Source: Acidimicrobiales bacterium (lineage in GTDB: Bacteria; Actinomycetota; Acidimicrobiia; Acidimicrobiales; Ilumatobacteraceae). Taken from it: DNA of 38,945 nucleotides. Position 1 is the first letter of the stretch. Each line of letters begins with the position of its first letter. The stretch is from positions 1 through 38,945 of the forward strand of contig JAOBWO010000267.1 of assembly GCA_025463415.1 (NCBI GenBank), in the 5' to 3' direction. The notes under the pieces were generated by a model. The model was not told where the DNA came from and made no database searches. It was given only the letters and a program-made list of their open reading frames with translations. Shown here one piece after another: positions 1-8,398 of this stretch. The translations under genes were made by a program, and so were the position numbers.

Positions 1-970
1 CGGCCGGCGGGTAGCCGCGGCCCTTCTGGGTCATCACGTGCACGCAGATCGGGCCGTCGCTGGACAGCTCGACCGCGTTGCGCAGCGCGATCTCCAGCTC
101 TTCGATGTTGTGCCCGTCGACCGGACCCACGTAGCGCACGCCGAGGGCCTCGAAGAACGACGGCGGCTGGAGGAACTCGCGGACCGCCGCCTTGAACGCC
201 TCCATGCCCTTCTCCGCCTGAGGGCCGACCAGCGGCAGGTCGCGCAGGAAGCGCTCGATCCGGCGTTGGCGCCGGACGTAGGTGGGGTTGAGCCGGATGT
301 TGGTGAGGCTGTGGCTGAGCTTCTCGGTGATCCTTCCGGGCAGCGTTGCCGCTTCGGTCGGATCGGTCGGCACGACCTGTGGCAGGGGCATCGGTGAGGA
401 CGCCGCCGTGGTCAGGTTCGAGATCGTCGGTGCGTAGCTGCGCCCGTTGTCGTTGAGCACGACGATCACCCGCCGCTTGCTGTGGCCGATGTTGTTGAGC
501 GCCTCGTACGCCATCCCGCCGGTCATCGAGCCGTCACCGATCACCGCGACGATGTGCCGCCGATCGCCGTCGGCGCCGGCGTCGCGTGCGGTCGCCAGTC
601 CGTAGGCGTACGACAAGATCGTGCTGGCGTGGCTGTTCTCGACGAAGTCGTGCGGGCTCTCCTCGCGGCTGGGGTAGCCGGACAGCCCGTTGGCCTGGCG
701 AAGGTGCTCGAAGCTCTTGCGCCGGCCCGTCACGATCTTGTGGATGTAGGCCTGGTGACCGGTGTCCCAGAGGATCGCGTCGCGTGGCGATTCGAACACG
801 CGATGCAGGGCGAGGGTCAGTTCGACCGCGCCGAGGTTGGAGCCGAGATGTCCGCCGGTGTCGGCGACGGCCCTGACGACGAAATCACGGATCTCGCCGG
901 CCAGCTCGTCGAGTTCGGGGTAGGAGAGGATCCGGAGATCAGCCGGCTGGCTGATCGACTCAAGCGTCAT
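1..970 (-). CDS. dxs: 1-deoxy-D-xylulose-5-phosphate synthase (3' end cut by window edge)
   Basis: Condenses pyruvate with glyceraldehyde 3-phosphate, using thiamine diphosphate, as the first step of the MEP isoprenoid pathway in the cytosol. The visible 323 residues are the N-terminal half. A HLGSNLGAVELT segment lies near residue 41, the thiamine-diphosphate/Mg motif GDGSMTGG near 145-152 followed by NDNGRSYAP, and a GPVDGHN segment near the cut end. The family is usually about 620-640 residues, so roughly half is missing beyond base 1; this is a window limit, not a defect. The start is ATG at 970, and a TATCGT box at 981-986 on the same strand could give a transcript with only a few untranslated bases. 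The glycosyltransferase and PAP2 genes lie upstream on the same strand, 83 bp away. Confidence 0.95.
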   Translation of the reverse strand, partial: MTLESISQPADLRILSYPELDELAGEIRDFVVRAVADTGGHLGSNLGAVELTLALHRVFESPRDAILWDTGHQAYIHKIVTGRRKSFEHLRQANGLSGYPSREESPHDFVENSHASTILSYAYGLATARDAGADGDRRHIVAVIGDGSMTGGMAYEALNNIGHSKRRVIVVLNDNGRSYAPTISNLTTAASSPMPLPQVVPTDPTEAATLPGRITEKLSHSLTNIRLNPTYVRRQRRIERFLRDLPLVGPQAEKGMEAFKAAVREFLQPPSFFEALGVRYVGPVDGHNIEELEIALRNAVELSSDGPICVHVMTQKGRGYPPA

Positions 971-1053
971 AACAGAGTCGACGATACCGCTCCGACGAGG
1001 CGCGTTGGTAGTCGCCTGCGGCGGATGCGGCCGGTCGGCGCCGACTGCCGCGC

Positions 1054-2631
1054 CTACGGCGTGCAGGGTGACAGCAAGCGGATGCCGTCGATGGAATCGA
1101 TCTGGCAGTAGCCCTTCGCGACGAACGCAGCGATCGGGCTGGTGGCCAGGGGGTAGCGGTCGCCGCCGCGCACCGAGGCGATCGCGGCGTCGATGATGAG
1201 CGCCGGGCGGTTCTTCTCCAGATCAGCGAGGAGGTTCTCTGCCGCACCGGGCTGGGCGAGCACGTAGGCAGGGACACCCGGGCGCTTGGGGGTGACACCG
1301 GTGATGAAGCCGACGTGCGGATACCGGGTGGCCGGGTCGCGGTCGCTCATCCAGTAGATCTCCGGGGCCTGGCCCCAGACGAAGATCGTGTCGCCCGGCT
1401 TGGTGACGGCGTCGATCGCGCGCACCACATCGTCGACCTTGGGCAGGTCGTGGAACACCGTCGGCAGCAGCACCGTGACCATGCTGAACACCGCCGCGCC
1501 GGCCATCCACACCAGCCCGAAGCGGGCGACCTTGGCGCGCGCCGCCGAGAGCGGACCCTGCAACGAGAACGTCGCGGCCGTCATCGCCGGGGCGGCGAGC
1601 AGGACGAGCGGTGGCAGCAACTGGTTGAAGTAGTGGAGGATGAACCGCAGTCCGATGGCCGTCGCGAGCAGGCTGGCCACCAGCCAGACGGCGAGGTCGC
1701 GCGAGATCCAACGATCTCGCTCTCCCCGTTGCCACATGCCTTCCGGCCTGCGGCCCCACACGCGTCCCCACGTGACCGCGGCAAGGATGAGCAAGCCCAT
1801 CGTCAGCCCCGCGAAGGATCCGAGTTGTTCGAGCGTGATGATCGCGACCGTGCTGAGGTGGGTTCCGCTCAGGTACTTGTCACCACTGCCGGCGAACCAC
1901 GAGAAGGCGTTGCGCAGCCCGAACGGGGCGAGGCCGGCGGCCACCGTCCCTGCAGTCACCACGCCCGCCAGCGCCAGGTCGAGCACGCGTCGCGACCAGC
2001 GCGGCACGGTCACACCCGACCGTGCGCTGAGGCACTGCACCGCGAGCGGTGCGGCACCGAGCAGCATCGGCTGCTTGAACAGTCCCGCCAGCCCGAGCAT
2101 GACGGCCGCCGGCAGGATGCGCCGGCGCGCGCCGAGCACGAACGCGGCCACCGCCGGGAGCGTCGCCAGGAGCTCGAAGCCGACGGCGCGCGAGTCCTCG
2201 GCGGGCAGCACGGAGAACGCGACGATGCCGAGGACGGCGACGGCAACGGGCGAGACCGTCGGCCAACGTCGTCGCGCCTCGAACCCGAGGATCCACATCG
2301 CGACGACCGTGAGCGTCAGTGCCAGCCATCTGCCGGCGGTGAGCGTCCAGGCGCCGAAGATCGGCTCGAGCAGCCGGTAGACGGTGAACGCACCGGGCGG
2401 CTTGCGATCGACGGCGCTCGTGTACAACTGCGCACCGTGGCGCAGCATCCGTGCGACCGTGGCGATCGTCGCCTCGTCGCTGTTCAGCGCGGACTTGCGG
2501 ATCAACGCGGGGAAGTGCAGCACGAGCGCGACGACGACCGTGATCCCGATGTTGCGCGGCGTCAGCTGCGCGCGATGTGTGTCCGGCGTCGATGCAGCCG
2601 ACGCGGACGGGTCAGCCGACGAGGGCTGCAT
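1054..2631 (-). CDS. GT39-type (ArnT/PMT-like) integral membrane glycosyltransferase
   Basis: A 525-residue multi-pass membrane protein, probably transferring a sugar from a polyprenyl-phosphate donor on the outer face of the membrane. After a hydrophilic N-terminus of about 25 residues, the first hydrophobic segment is followed by LNSDEA in the first external loop, where GT-C enzymes keep their acidic catalytic/metal residues. A DRKPPG motif follows, as in GT39/PMT_2 proteins. Around ten more hydrophobic segments and a C-terminal soluble part follow. The start overlaps the end of the upstream PAP2 gene by 20 bp, so the two are probably co-translated. That pairing suggests a lipid-linked sugar step with phosphatase recycling, but donor and acceptor cannot be read from sequence. 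A 12-bp palindrome, GTCGGCGCCGAC (1034-1045), sits just after the stop. Confidence 0.75.
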   Translation of the reverse strand: MQPSSADPSASAASTPDTHRAQLTPRNIGITVVVALVLHFPALIRKSALNSDEATIATVARMLRHGAQLYTSAVDRKPPGAFTVYRLLEPIFGAWTLTAGRWLALTLTVVAMWILGFEARRRWPTVSPVAVAVLGIVAFSVLPAEDSRAVGFELLATLPAVAAFVLGARRRILPAAVMLGLAGLFKQPMLLGAAPLAVQCLSARSGVTVPRWSRRVLDLALAGVVTAGTVAAGLAPFGLRNAFSWFAGSGDKYLSGTHLSTVAIITLEQLGSFAGLTMGLLILAAVTWGRVWGRRPEGMWQRGERDRWISRDLAVWLVASLLATAIGLRFILHYFNQLLPPLVLLAAPAMTAATFSLQGPLSAARAKVARFGLVWMAGAAVFSMVTVLLPTVFHDLPKVDDVVRAIDAVTKPGDTIFVWGQAPEIYWMSDRDPATRYPHVGFITGVTPKRPGVPAYVLAQPGAAENLLADLEKNRPALIIDAAIASVRGGDRYPLATSPIAAFVAKGYCQIDSIDGIRLLSPCTP

Positions 2632-3505
2632 CGTCGACCGCTGCGGTCGGTTCGGGAGCGTCGCGGTGGGTGGTCAGCCGTTCGAGCCCGACCCCGATCA
2701 GATAGCCCGCGCCGACGATCACCAGACCACCGGCCGCATCGATGATGTAGTGGTTCGCGGTTGCGACGATCGCGGTGAGGGTCAGGATCGGGTACAGCAC
2801 GGCCAGCACCTTGGTTCGCCGACGCTTGGCGAACCGGAGCAGCACGAGCGTGCACCACGTGCTCCAGCCGATGTGGAGGCTGGGCATCGCCGCGTACTGG
2901 TTGGAGACGCTGTCGAGCTTCTTCGAATCGAAGTTCCAGAGCCCTCCGACCTCGCGCAGCGTGTCGACGAACTTGTAGTCCGGTTCGTGCAGTGCGACAG
3001 CCAGATCGCCGCCGCCGTATCGGTAGCAGATCGTGTGCTCCGTGCCGGGGCCGCAGTCGTGCGCGAACGCGTTGAACAACCGCGGCGGCATCAACGGGAA
3101 CAGCATGAACCCGATCAGCGCCAGCACCGTCGTGGCCATCAGCGTGGTCCGCCACCGTCCGAACGATTCAGGGCGGGTGACGAACAGCCAGATCAGGATC
3201 CCGAGCGTGACGGCGAAGTGGGCGGTGCCGTAGAAGATGTTGAAGAACTTGATCAACGGCGTGCCGAGGAACCAGCGCTGCACGGTCTGCTCGTGGAACA
3301 GCCCGATCGCCTTCTCGAGGTTGATGATGTCGACCGCGTTGTGGAACGCGTGGCGCGGCTCGTCGCCGATCTGCACGTTCGCCGAGCCGAACTGGTTCCG
3401 GACCAACGTGTACACGAGGTAGATCGCGCCGATGACGGCGATCTCGCGGAGCCACGGAACGGCGGTGCGCAGCTTCGAGGTTTGGTTCTCGATTGGCGCA
3501 GACAC
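2612..3505 (-). CDS. PAP2-superfamily membrane phosphatase (inositol-phosphotransferase/PAP2_3-like)
   Basis: 297-residue membrane protein with about six hydrophobic segments. The PAP2 signature is clear in its C-terminal half: MPSLHIGWSTW (PSLH with the proton-donor His) and, about 50 residues later, ATANHYIIDAAGG, carrying the second catalytic His and Asp. A conserved PLMPPR segment precedes them. The family removes phosphate from, or transfers head groups onto, lipid or polyprenyl phosphates at the membrane. GTG at 3505 is chosen as start because a TAGAGT box (3514-3519) ends 8 nt before it, a leaderless arrangement. It overlaps the downstream glycosyltransferase gene. The substrate is unknown. 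Confidence 0.8.
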   Translation of the reverse strand: MSAPIENQTSKLRTAVPWLREIAVIGAIYLVYTLVRNQFGSANVQIGDEPRHAFHNAVDIINLEKAIGLFHEQTVQRWFLGTPLIKFFNIFYGTAHFAVTLGILIWLFVTRPESFGRWRTTLMATTVLALIGFMLFPLMPPRLFNAFAHDCGPGTEHTICYRYGGGDLAVALHEPDYKFVDTLREVGGLWNFDSKKLDSVSNQYAAMPSLHIGWSTWCTLVLLRFAKRRRTKVLAVLYPILTLTAIVATANHYIIDAAGGLVIVGAGYLIGVGLERLTTHRDAPEPTAAVDDAALVG

Positions 3506-3513
3506 GAACCACG

Positions 3514-3519
3514 ACTCTA
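3514..3519 (-). promoter_or_regulatory. -10 box TAGAGT for the PAP2 gene (leaderless pattern)
   Basis: TAGAGT read on the minus strand, 8 nt before GTG 3505, with no Shine-Dalgarno sequence between them. Confidence 0.5.
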
Positions 3520-3593
3520 GGTCGTCGCCCTCGCCGTCACAGATCGAGGCTCGGGTCGATCATGCGACTCGAGCAGGCTTCAGGTCCGTCGCG

Positions 3594-3977
3594 TCAGACC
3601 GTCTTGCCCATGAACCGTTCGACGTCGACCATGACGCGGGTGACCTTGCCGGCGGCGACGAGGCCGCGATTGTCGTGGACCGACACGGCGAACGTCAGCC
3701 GGCGGCCCTCGATGTGCTTGAGGAACGCCTCCGCTGTCACCTCGTGCCCGACCGCGGTCGGCTGCAGGTGATCGACCTGCACGCGCATCCCGACGGTGGT
3801 GACACCTTCCGGTAGGCGCTCGCCGACCGCAGCGATCGCGGCGCGTTCGCACAGTTCGATCACGCACGGAGTCGCGAACACCGGCACGGAGCCGGTGCCG
3901 TGGGAGATCGCCGTGTCGGCCTCGGCGACGGTGGCCCGTGCCTCACCGCGCAGACCGACTTCGACCGCGTTCGCCAT
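3594..3977 (-). CDS. Thioesterase-like hotdog-fold protein (FlK type)
   Basis: 127 residues, resembling the fluoroacetyl-CoA-thioesterase-like hotdog family. Visible markers are HGTGSVPVFATPCVIELCERAA near the N-terminus (substrate-binding helix with Glu), a central TTVGMRVQVDHLQPTAVGHEV strand region and ..FAVSVHDNRGLVAAGKVTRVMVDVERF at the end. Members hydrolyse small acyl-CoA thioesters or clear toxic acyl-CoAs, but the substrate here is not deducible. The frame stays open upstream; ATG 3977 is chosen because homologues start there and because TAACCT (3985-3990) lies exactly 7 nt before it. The gene is divergent from tldD, with about 115 bp between starts. Confidence 0.75.
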   Translation of the reverse strand: MANAVEVGLRGEARATVAEADTAISHGTGSVPVFATPCVIELCERAAIAAVGERLPEGVTTVGMRVQVDHLQPTAVGHEVTAEAFLKHIEGRRLTFAVSVHDNRGLVAAGKVTRVMVDVERFMGKTV

Positions 3978-3984
3978 GCGGCTG

Positions 3985-3990
3985 AGGTTA
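3985..3990 (-). promoter_or_regulatory. -10 box TAACCT for the thioesterase gene (leaderless pattern)
   Basis: TAACCT on the minus strand, 7 nt before ATG 3977; no ribosome-binding site is seen. Confidence 0.5.
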
Positions 3991-4081
3991 GCCACGTCAC
4001 GGTGCCAGAACGGCTTCTGCCGACGGAGGCGTGTCGACGGATCGGTCGTCAGGGCCACTGCTGCCACGAAGCAGGTCTCGT

Positions 4082-4087
4082 TAGCAT
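4082..4087 (+). promoter_or_regulatory. -10 box TAGCAT for tldD (leaderless pattern)
   Basis: TAGCAT lies 7 nt before GTG 4095. The alternative ATG at 4086 overlaps the box, so it could not be on a transcript made from it. Confidence 0.5.
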
Positions 4088-4094
4088 GAGATCC

Positions 4095-5486
4095 GTGATC
4101 GAACAGGACGTGTTGGAACGAGTGCTCGGAACCGCGTTGCGTGCCGGCGGTGATTTCGCGGAGGTGTACGCCGAGGACAAGTCGTCGACGTCGGCCGGGC
4201 TCGACGACGGCAAGGTCGAGCAGGTCACCAGCGGTCGCGATCGCGGAGCCGGCATCCGCGTCGTGCGTGGGGAGACCACCGGGTTCGCCTACACGGCCGA
4301 CCTGTCCGAGAAGGGTTTGCGGGCTGCGGCGGAAGCCGCCGGCGCAGTCGCAGCACAGGGCGGCGGCGGCACCCGCACCGTGGGCCTCACCCGGCAGGCA
4401 CCGCATCCGGTCAACGTCGTCGAGGTCTACCCCGACACCGTCAGCAAGTCCGCCAAGGTCGCGCTGCTGCAGCGCATCGATGATGCCGCGCGATCCGCGG
4501 GTGCTGCCATCGGTCAGGTGTCCGCCGGCTACGGCGACAGCCGCAAGCGGATCATCGTCGCCAACAGCGATGGCCTGCTGGCGGAGGACGAGCAGGTTCG
4601 TCACCTCCTCCGCATCAGCGTCGTCGCCAATGGCGACGCAGGCATGCAGACCGGCTTCGAATCACTGGGCCACACGATCGGGTTCGAGGTCTTCGATGCC
4701 AACGACGTCGAAGAGCTCGCTCGCCGCGCTGCGCAGCAGGCCATCACCAAGCTCCGCGCCCGTCCGGCGCCGAGCGGCTCGATCCCCGTCGTGATCAAAG
4801 CGGGCAGCGGCGGAGTGCTCTTCCACGAGGCCTGCGGGCACGGCCTCGAGGCGGACCTCGTCGGCAAGAACGCCAGCGTGTACGCCGGCAAGGTCGGTCA
4901 GCAGGTGGCCTCGCCGCTCGTCACGCTCGTCGACGACGGCACGATGGCCGGCGAGTGGGGCGCGATCGGCATCGACGACGAGGGCCATCCCAGCCAGTAC
5001 AACGAGCTGATCAAGGACGGCGTGCTCACCGACTACATGTGGGACCACCTCCGTGCACGCAAGGAGGGTCATGCGCACAGCGGCAACGGCCGCCGGCAGA
5101 GCTACATGCACCTGCCGATGGTGCGGATGACCAACACCTACGTGCTCAACGGCACCGAGACGCCGGAGGACATCATCCGCAACACGCCGAACGGTGTGTA
5201 CGTGGCCAAGCTCGGTGGCGGCAGCGTGAACACCGCGTCGGGCGACTTCGTGTTCGGCATGACGGAGGCGTACCTGATCGAGAACGGCGAGATCACCGAG
5301 CCGCTCCGCGAGGGCAACCTGATCGGCAACGGCCCGCAGGTGCTGCGCGACATCGAGGCACTCGGCAACGACTTCGCGATGGGCAACCCCGGCACATGCG
5401 GCAAGGACGGCCAGGGCGTCCCCGTCGGCGATGGCCAGCCGACCCTGCGGGTCAAGACGATGACGATCGGTGGCACGGCCGCGTGA
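4095..5486 (+). CDS. tldD: TldD, metalloprotease subunit of the TldD/TldE complex
   Basis: Catalytic subunit of the TldD/TldE (PmbA) heterodimer, a cytosolic zinc protease that trims unfolded peptides and in some bacteria matures peptide antibiotics. The zinc motif HEACGHGLEAD (HExxxH) is at about residues 244-254. The C-terminal half has the family segments NGRRQSYMHLPMVRMTNTY, GGGSVNTASGDF and the closing VGDGQPTLRV. Length (463 residues) is normal. I chose GTG 4095 because a TAGCAT box sits 7 nt upstream; ATG 4086, three codons earlier, is the conventional alternative. The stop overlaps the next gene's GTG start (GTGA at 5483-5486), so the two are translationally coupled. Confidence 0.93.
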   Translation: MIEQDVLERVLGTALRAGGDFAEVYAEDKSSTSAGLDDGKVEQVTSGRDRGAGIRVVRGETTGFAYTADLSEKGLRAAAEAAGAVAAQGGGGTRTVGLTRQAPHPVNVVEVYPDTVSKSAKVALLQRIDDAARSAGAAIGQVSAGYGDSRKRIIVANSDGLLAEDEQVRHLLRISVVANGDAGMQTGFESLGHTIGFEVFDANDVEELARRAAQQAITKLRARPAPSGSIPVVIKAGSGGVLFHEACGHGLEADLVGKNASVYAGKVGQQVASPLVTLVDDGTMAGEWGAIGIDDEGHPSQYNELIKDGVLTDYMWDHLRARKEGHAHSGNGRRQSYMHLPMVRMTNTYVLNGTETPEDIIRNTPNGVYVAKLGGGSVNTASGDFVFGMTEAYLIENGEITEPLREGNLIGNGPQVLRDIEALGNDFAMGNPGTCGKDGQGVPVGDGQPTLRVKTMTIGGTAA

Positions 5487-6844
5487 GCACGATCAAGGAG
5501 ATCGCGCCGGAGCTGCAGGCGATCGCCGATCGCGTCATCGCCCAGGCCGGCAAGGGCGAGCAGATCGAGGCCTACGTTGCACGTGGGCGGGAGACGGACA
5601 TCCGGATCTACGAGGGCGAGGTCGAGCACTTCGTCAGCGCGCAGAGCGAAGGCATCGGCATCCGCGTCATCCGCGAGGGTCGAACGGGCTTCGCCTACGC
5701 CGGCACGCTCGACGACGACGCGATCGCCTCGGTCCTCGCCGACGCCCGCGACAACGTCGCCTTCGGCACGCCCGACGAGTGGGCGGGACTGGCCGAGGCC
5801 GATGGCGTGCCGGTGGTCGCTCAGGAGCTGTGGAGCGACGCGCTGGCCGCCTATGCGACAGACGGCAAGATCGAACTGGCCAAGGAGCTGGAGCGCCTGA
5901 CCCGCGGCGCGGACTCACGGGTGCGGGTCGACGACGCCAACTACAGCGACGCGTCCGGCGAAGCCGCCGTCGCGTCGACGAGCGGGATCCGGGTGAGTGG
6001 CCGCGAGAACGGTTGCTACTGCTCGGTCAGCACGCTGGCGGATGACGGCGACGAGACCCAGACCGGTTTCGGGTTCGCCGTCGGCCGTTCGCCGCAGGAG
6101 TTCGATCTCGCCAAGGCGGCTCGCGAGGCCGCTGATCGCGCGACGCGACTGCTCGGGGCGGTCAAGCCGCCGTCGAAGAAGATCACCGTCGTGCTCGATC
6201 CGTATGTGACTGCGCAGTTCCTCGGTGTGCTCAGCAGTGCGCTGAACGGCGAGAACGTCGCCAAGGGCCGCAGCCTGTTCGCCAACCGCGTCGGGGAATC
6301 TGTTGCCTCGCCGCTGTTCACGCTCGTCGACGATCCCACCAACCCCAAGGCCTACACGGCCACCGACATCGATGGCGAAGGGTTGGCCGCGCGACGCAAC
6401 GCATTGATCGACGGCGGCGTGTTGCAGGGGTTCGTCCACTCCTCCTACAGCGCCCGCCGGGCCGGCACGAAGAGCACCGGCAATGCGGTGCGCGGCGGGT
6501 TCGAGGGCACGCCGGGCGTCGGCTGCCTGGCCATGCAGCTGCAGCCCGGGACCCGCTCGCAGGCCGAGCTGATCGCTGACGTCGACGACGGCGTCCTGAT
6601 CCAGAGCGTGCAGGGTCTGCACAGTGGGGTCAACGCGATCAGCGGCGACTTCTCCACGGGCGCTTCGGGCCTGCTGATCAGCAACGGTCAGCTCGGCGGG
6701 CCGGTGCGCGAGTTCACGATCGCCTCGACGCTGCAGCGGATGCTGCACGACATCGTCGAGGTCGGCGGCGACGTCGACTGGCTGCCGATGCGGGCCGCAG
6801 GTGTCAGCCTCGTGATCCGCGACCTGACGATGAGCGGCGCGTAG
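5483..6844 (+). CDS. pmbA: TldE/PmbA, non-catalytic partner of TldD
   Basis: 453-residue PmbA/TldE protein. It resembles TldD in outline (N-terminal YVARGRETDIRIYEGEVEHF and GIRVIREGRTGFAYAGTLDDD, C-terminal GVNAISGDFSTGASGLLISNGQLGGPVREFTIA) but lacks the HExxxH zinc motif, as expected for the partner that shapes the substrate channel. The GTG start overlaps the tldD stop by four bases, so equal production of both subunits is likely. The gene ends 9 nt before the oxygenase gene, which probably belongs to the same transcript. Confidence 0.92.
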   Translation: MSTIKEIAPELQAIADRVIAQAGKGEQIEAYVARGRETDIRIYEGEVEHFVSAQSEGIGIRVIREGRTGFAYAGTLDDDAIASVLADARDNVAFGTPDEWAGLAEADGVPVVAQELWSDALAAYATDGKIELAKELERLTRGADSRVRVDDANYSDASGEAAVASTSGIRVSGRENGCYCSVSTLADDGDETQTGFGFAVGRSPQEFDLAKAAREAADRATRLLGAVKPPSKKITVVLDPYVTAQFLGVLSSALNGENVAKGRSLFANRVGESVASPLFTLVDDPTNPKAYTATDIDGEGLAARRNALIDGGVLQGFVHSSYSARRAGTKSTGNAVRGGFEGTPGVGCLAMQLQPGTRSQAELIADVDDGVLIQSVQGLHSGVNAISGDFSTGASGLLISNGQLGGPVREFTIASTLQRMLHDIVEVGGDVDWLPMRAAGVSLVIRDLTMSGA

Positions 6845-6853
6845 GCGAACGTC

Positions 6854-7786
6854 GTGCTCGTCCCGGTGATCGATCTCGCTGGTGAGGCCGATGTGGTCGC
6901 CGAGCAGATCGGCAGCGCGTGCCGGCACATCGGCTTCTTCCAGGTCCTCAACCACGGCGTGCCGGCGGCGGTCAGCGATGGTGCCTGGGCGGCGAGCCGG
7001 GACTTCTTCGACGAACCACTCGAGGTGCGTCAGGCGGTCGCCGTCCCGTACAGCGGGTACCCCTACGGCTACATCGGGTTCGAGGTCGAATCGCTCGCGG
7101 CCTCACTGGAGCACGCGACCCCGCCGGACCGCAAGCACACCTACTCCTTCGGTCCGCTCGATCGACCTCGCGTGGCGCCGACCGACCCGGACGAGATCTG
7201 GGTGCGCTCTCCGAGCCGCTGGCCGGCAGCGCCCTCCGGCTTCCGACCGGCGCTGGAGACCTACTACCTCGCGATGTCCGCGCTGGCCGCCGAGCTGCTC
7301 GGTCACATGGCCGTCGCGCTCGGACTGGACCGCACCTACTTCGAGCCGATGATCGACCATCACGTCAGCGCACTGCGCTGCCTCGACTACCCGGCGCTCG
7401 ACGTTCCGCCCCTGCCTGGCCAGCTGCGCGCCGGCGCGCACACCGACTACGGCACGCTGACGATCTTGCGCACCGCGCCCGGCAGCACGGGCCTGCAGAC
7501 CCAGGATGCGTCAGGTGCGTGGACGCCGATCGACGCGGCCGCGGACGGGTTCGTCGTCAACCTCGGCGACAGCCTCGCGCAGTGGACGAACGATCGCTGG
7601 CGCTCGACGATGCATCGGGTCGTCGAGCCGCCGGATGCCGCCCGACGCACCTCGCTCGCGTTCTTCCACAACGCGAACTGGGACGCACGCATCGAGTGCC
7701 TGCCCGGCCTCGGCACACCGAAGCACGAACCGGTGCTCGCGGGTCGCCACCTGATGAACAAGTTCCAACGCACCGTCGGTGCGTGA
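6854..7786 (+). CDS. Isopenicillin-N-synthase-like Fe(II)/2-oxoglutarate oxygenase
   Basis: 310 residues of the plant/bacterial IPNS-like dioxygenase family: an N-terminal DIOX_N part (VPVIDL..., GFFQVLNHGVP) and a C-terminal jelly roll. The iron ligands are H196 and D198 in AHTDYGTLTIL and H254 in STMHRV; R265 and S267 in RRTSLAFFHN form the RxS motif that binds the 2-oxoglutarate carboxylate. All catalytic residues are present, so it should be active, probably hydroxylating or desaturating a small molecule; the substrate is not evident. GTG 6854 is 9 nt after the pmbA stop. The pairing with TldD/TldE is noted, but no precursor-peptide gene is seen nearby. A strong hairpin follows the stop. 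Confidence 0.85.
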   Translation: MLVPVIDLAGEADVVAEQIGSACRHIGFFQVLNHGVPAAVSDGAWAASRDFFDEPLEVRQAVAVPYSGYPYGYIGFEVESLAASLEHATPPDRKHTYSFGPLDRPRVAPTDPDEIWVRSPSRWPAAPSGFRPALETYYLAMSALAAELLGHMAVALGLDRTYFEPMIDHHVSALRCLDYPALDVPPLPGQLRAGAHTDYGTLTILRTAPGSTGLQTQDASGAWTPIDAAADGFVVNLGDSLAQWTNDRWRSTMHRVVEPPDAARRTSLAFFHNANWDARIECLPGLGTPKHEPVLAGRHLMNKFQRTVGA

Positions 7787-7795
7787 AACGAGCAC

Positions 7796-7833
7796 CGGCC
7801 GGCGGGCCGCCCCGAAGAGCGGCCCGCCGGCCG
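7796..7833. terminator. Strong GC hairpin between convergent genes
   Basis: Perfect 15-bp stem (7796-7810 with 7819-7833) around an 8-nt loop, midway in the 71-bp gap between the oxygenase stop (7786) and the lipoprotein stop (7858). It has no T-tract. Its position fits bidirectional termination for the two convergent transcripts. Confidence 0.75.
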
Positions 7834-7857
7834 ATGGCTGTCCGTTGGTGCCCGAGA

Positions 7858-8277
7858 TCAGGGGGCGCTGGTGATGCAGGTCGAGACCTGCGCGCCCAGC
7901 ACCTCGCCGGACGAGCTCAGCGTCGGCTGACCGTCGGGGCCGGCATCGTTGATGAGCTTGACATCGGCGTCGCTGAGCTGATTGACGATGTTGATGAAGC
8001 AGGCCGGGTCGAGGACGGCGCCGGCCGCAGCGGCGCTGGCGATGCCGGAGGTGACCGCCTGGGCGCGTGCCGCATCGAGGCCGGACAGGTCGACGCTGCC
8101 GGCAGTGGCGGCGCCGGTCGTGGCAGCAGTGCTGTCTGCGGTGGAGGCGCCGGTGGAGGCGTCGGAGCTGACCGCGGTGGCGGCCGTGGTGGTGGGGGTG
8201 GACTTGGAGTCGCTGCTGCACGAGGCCGCTGCGAACAGCAGGCCCACTGCCATGGTGGTGGTCATGAAACGCTTCAT
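7858..8277 (-). CDS. Small secreted lipoprotein, paralogue of the one at 8910-9332
   Basis: 139 residues. The signal peptide MKRFMTTTMAVGLLFAAASC ends in a lipobox with the lipidated Cys at residue 20; a Ser/Thr/Ala-rich linker of about 45 residues follows. The roughly 75-residue C-terminal domain carries CFINIVNQLSDADVKLINDA and ends in a second Cys, so a disulfide is likely outside the cell. It shares with the gene at 8910-9332 the SDADxKLIxDA core, both cysteines and a near-identical signal peptide; otherwise I do not recognise the family. The leader has a purine-rich site (GGAAAAGAG) and an upstream hairpin, unlike the leaderless genes nearby. Function unknown. Confidence 0.75.
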   Translation of the reverse strand: MKRFMTTTMAVGLLFAAASCSSDSKSTPTTTAATAVSSDASTGASTADSTAATTGAATAGSVDLSGLDAARAQAVTSGIASAAAAGAVLDPACFINIVNQLSDADVKLINDAGPDGQPTLSSSGEVLGAQVSTCITSAP

Positions 8278-8284
8278 ACATTGC

Positions 8285-8337
8285 TCTTTTCCGTCGTCAG
8301 GACCGATGGTCCTGGTTGTTCACGGCGGCTCACCATA
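8285..8337 (-). promoter_or_regulatory. Promoter, leader hairpin and RBS of the first lipoprotein gene
   Basis: On the minus strand a TATGGT box (8332-8337) is followed by a 7-bp perfect stem with a 3-nt loop (8298-8314) and then a GGAAAAGAG ribosome site shortly before ATG 8277. The hairpin could be an mRNA stabiliser or a protein-binding site. Confidence 0.4.
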
Positions 8338-8398
8338 GTCGGGGGTGCCCCGCGCCGGTCGGCGCCCGGATGTGCCACATGTCTGCCACGATGGTGCG

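Noticed and set aside
1034-1045. 12-bp palindrome GTCGGCGCCGAC between the glycosyltransferase gene and dxs as an operator
   Set aside because: Short GC palindromes are expected often at this base composition, and it is not placed at a promoter.
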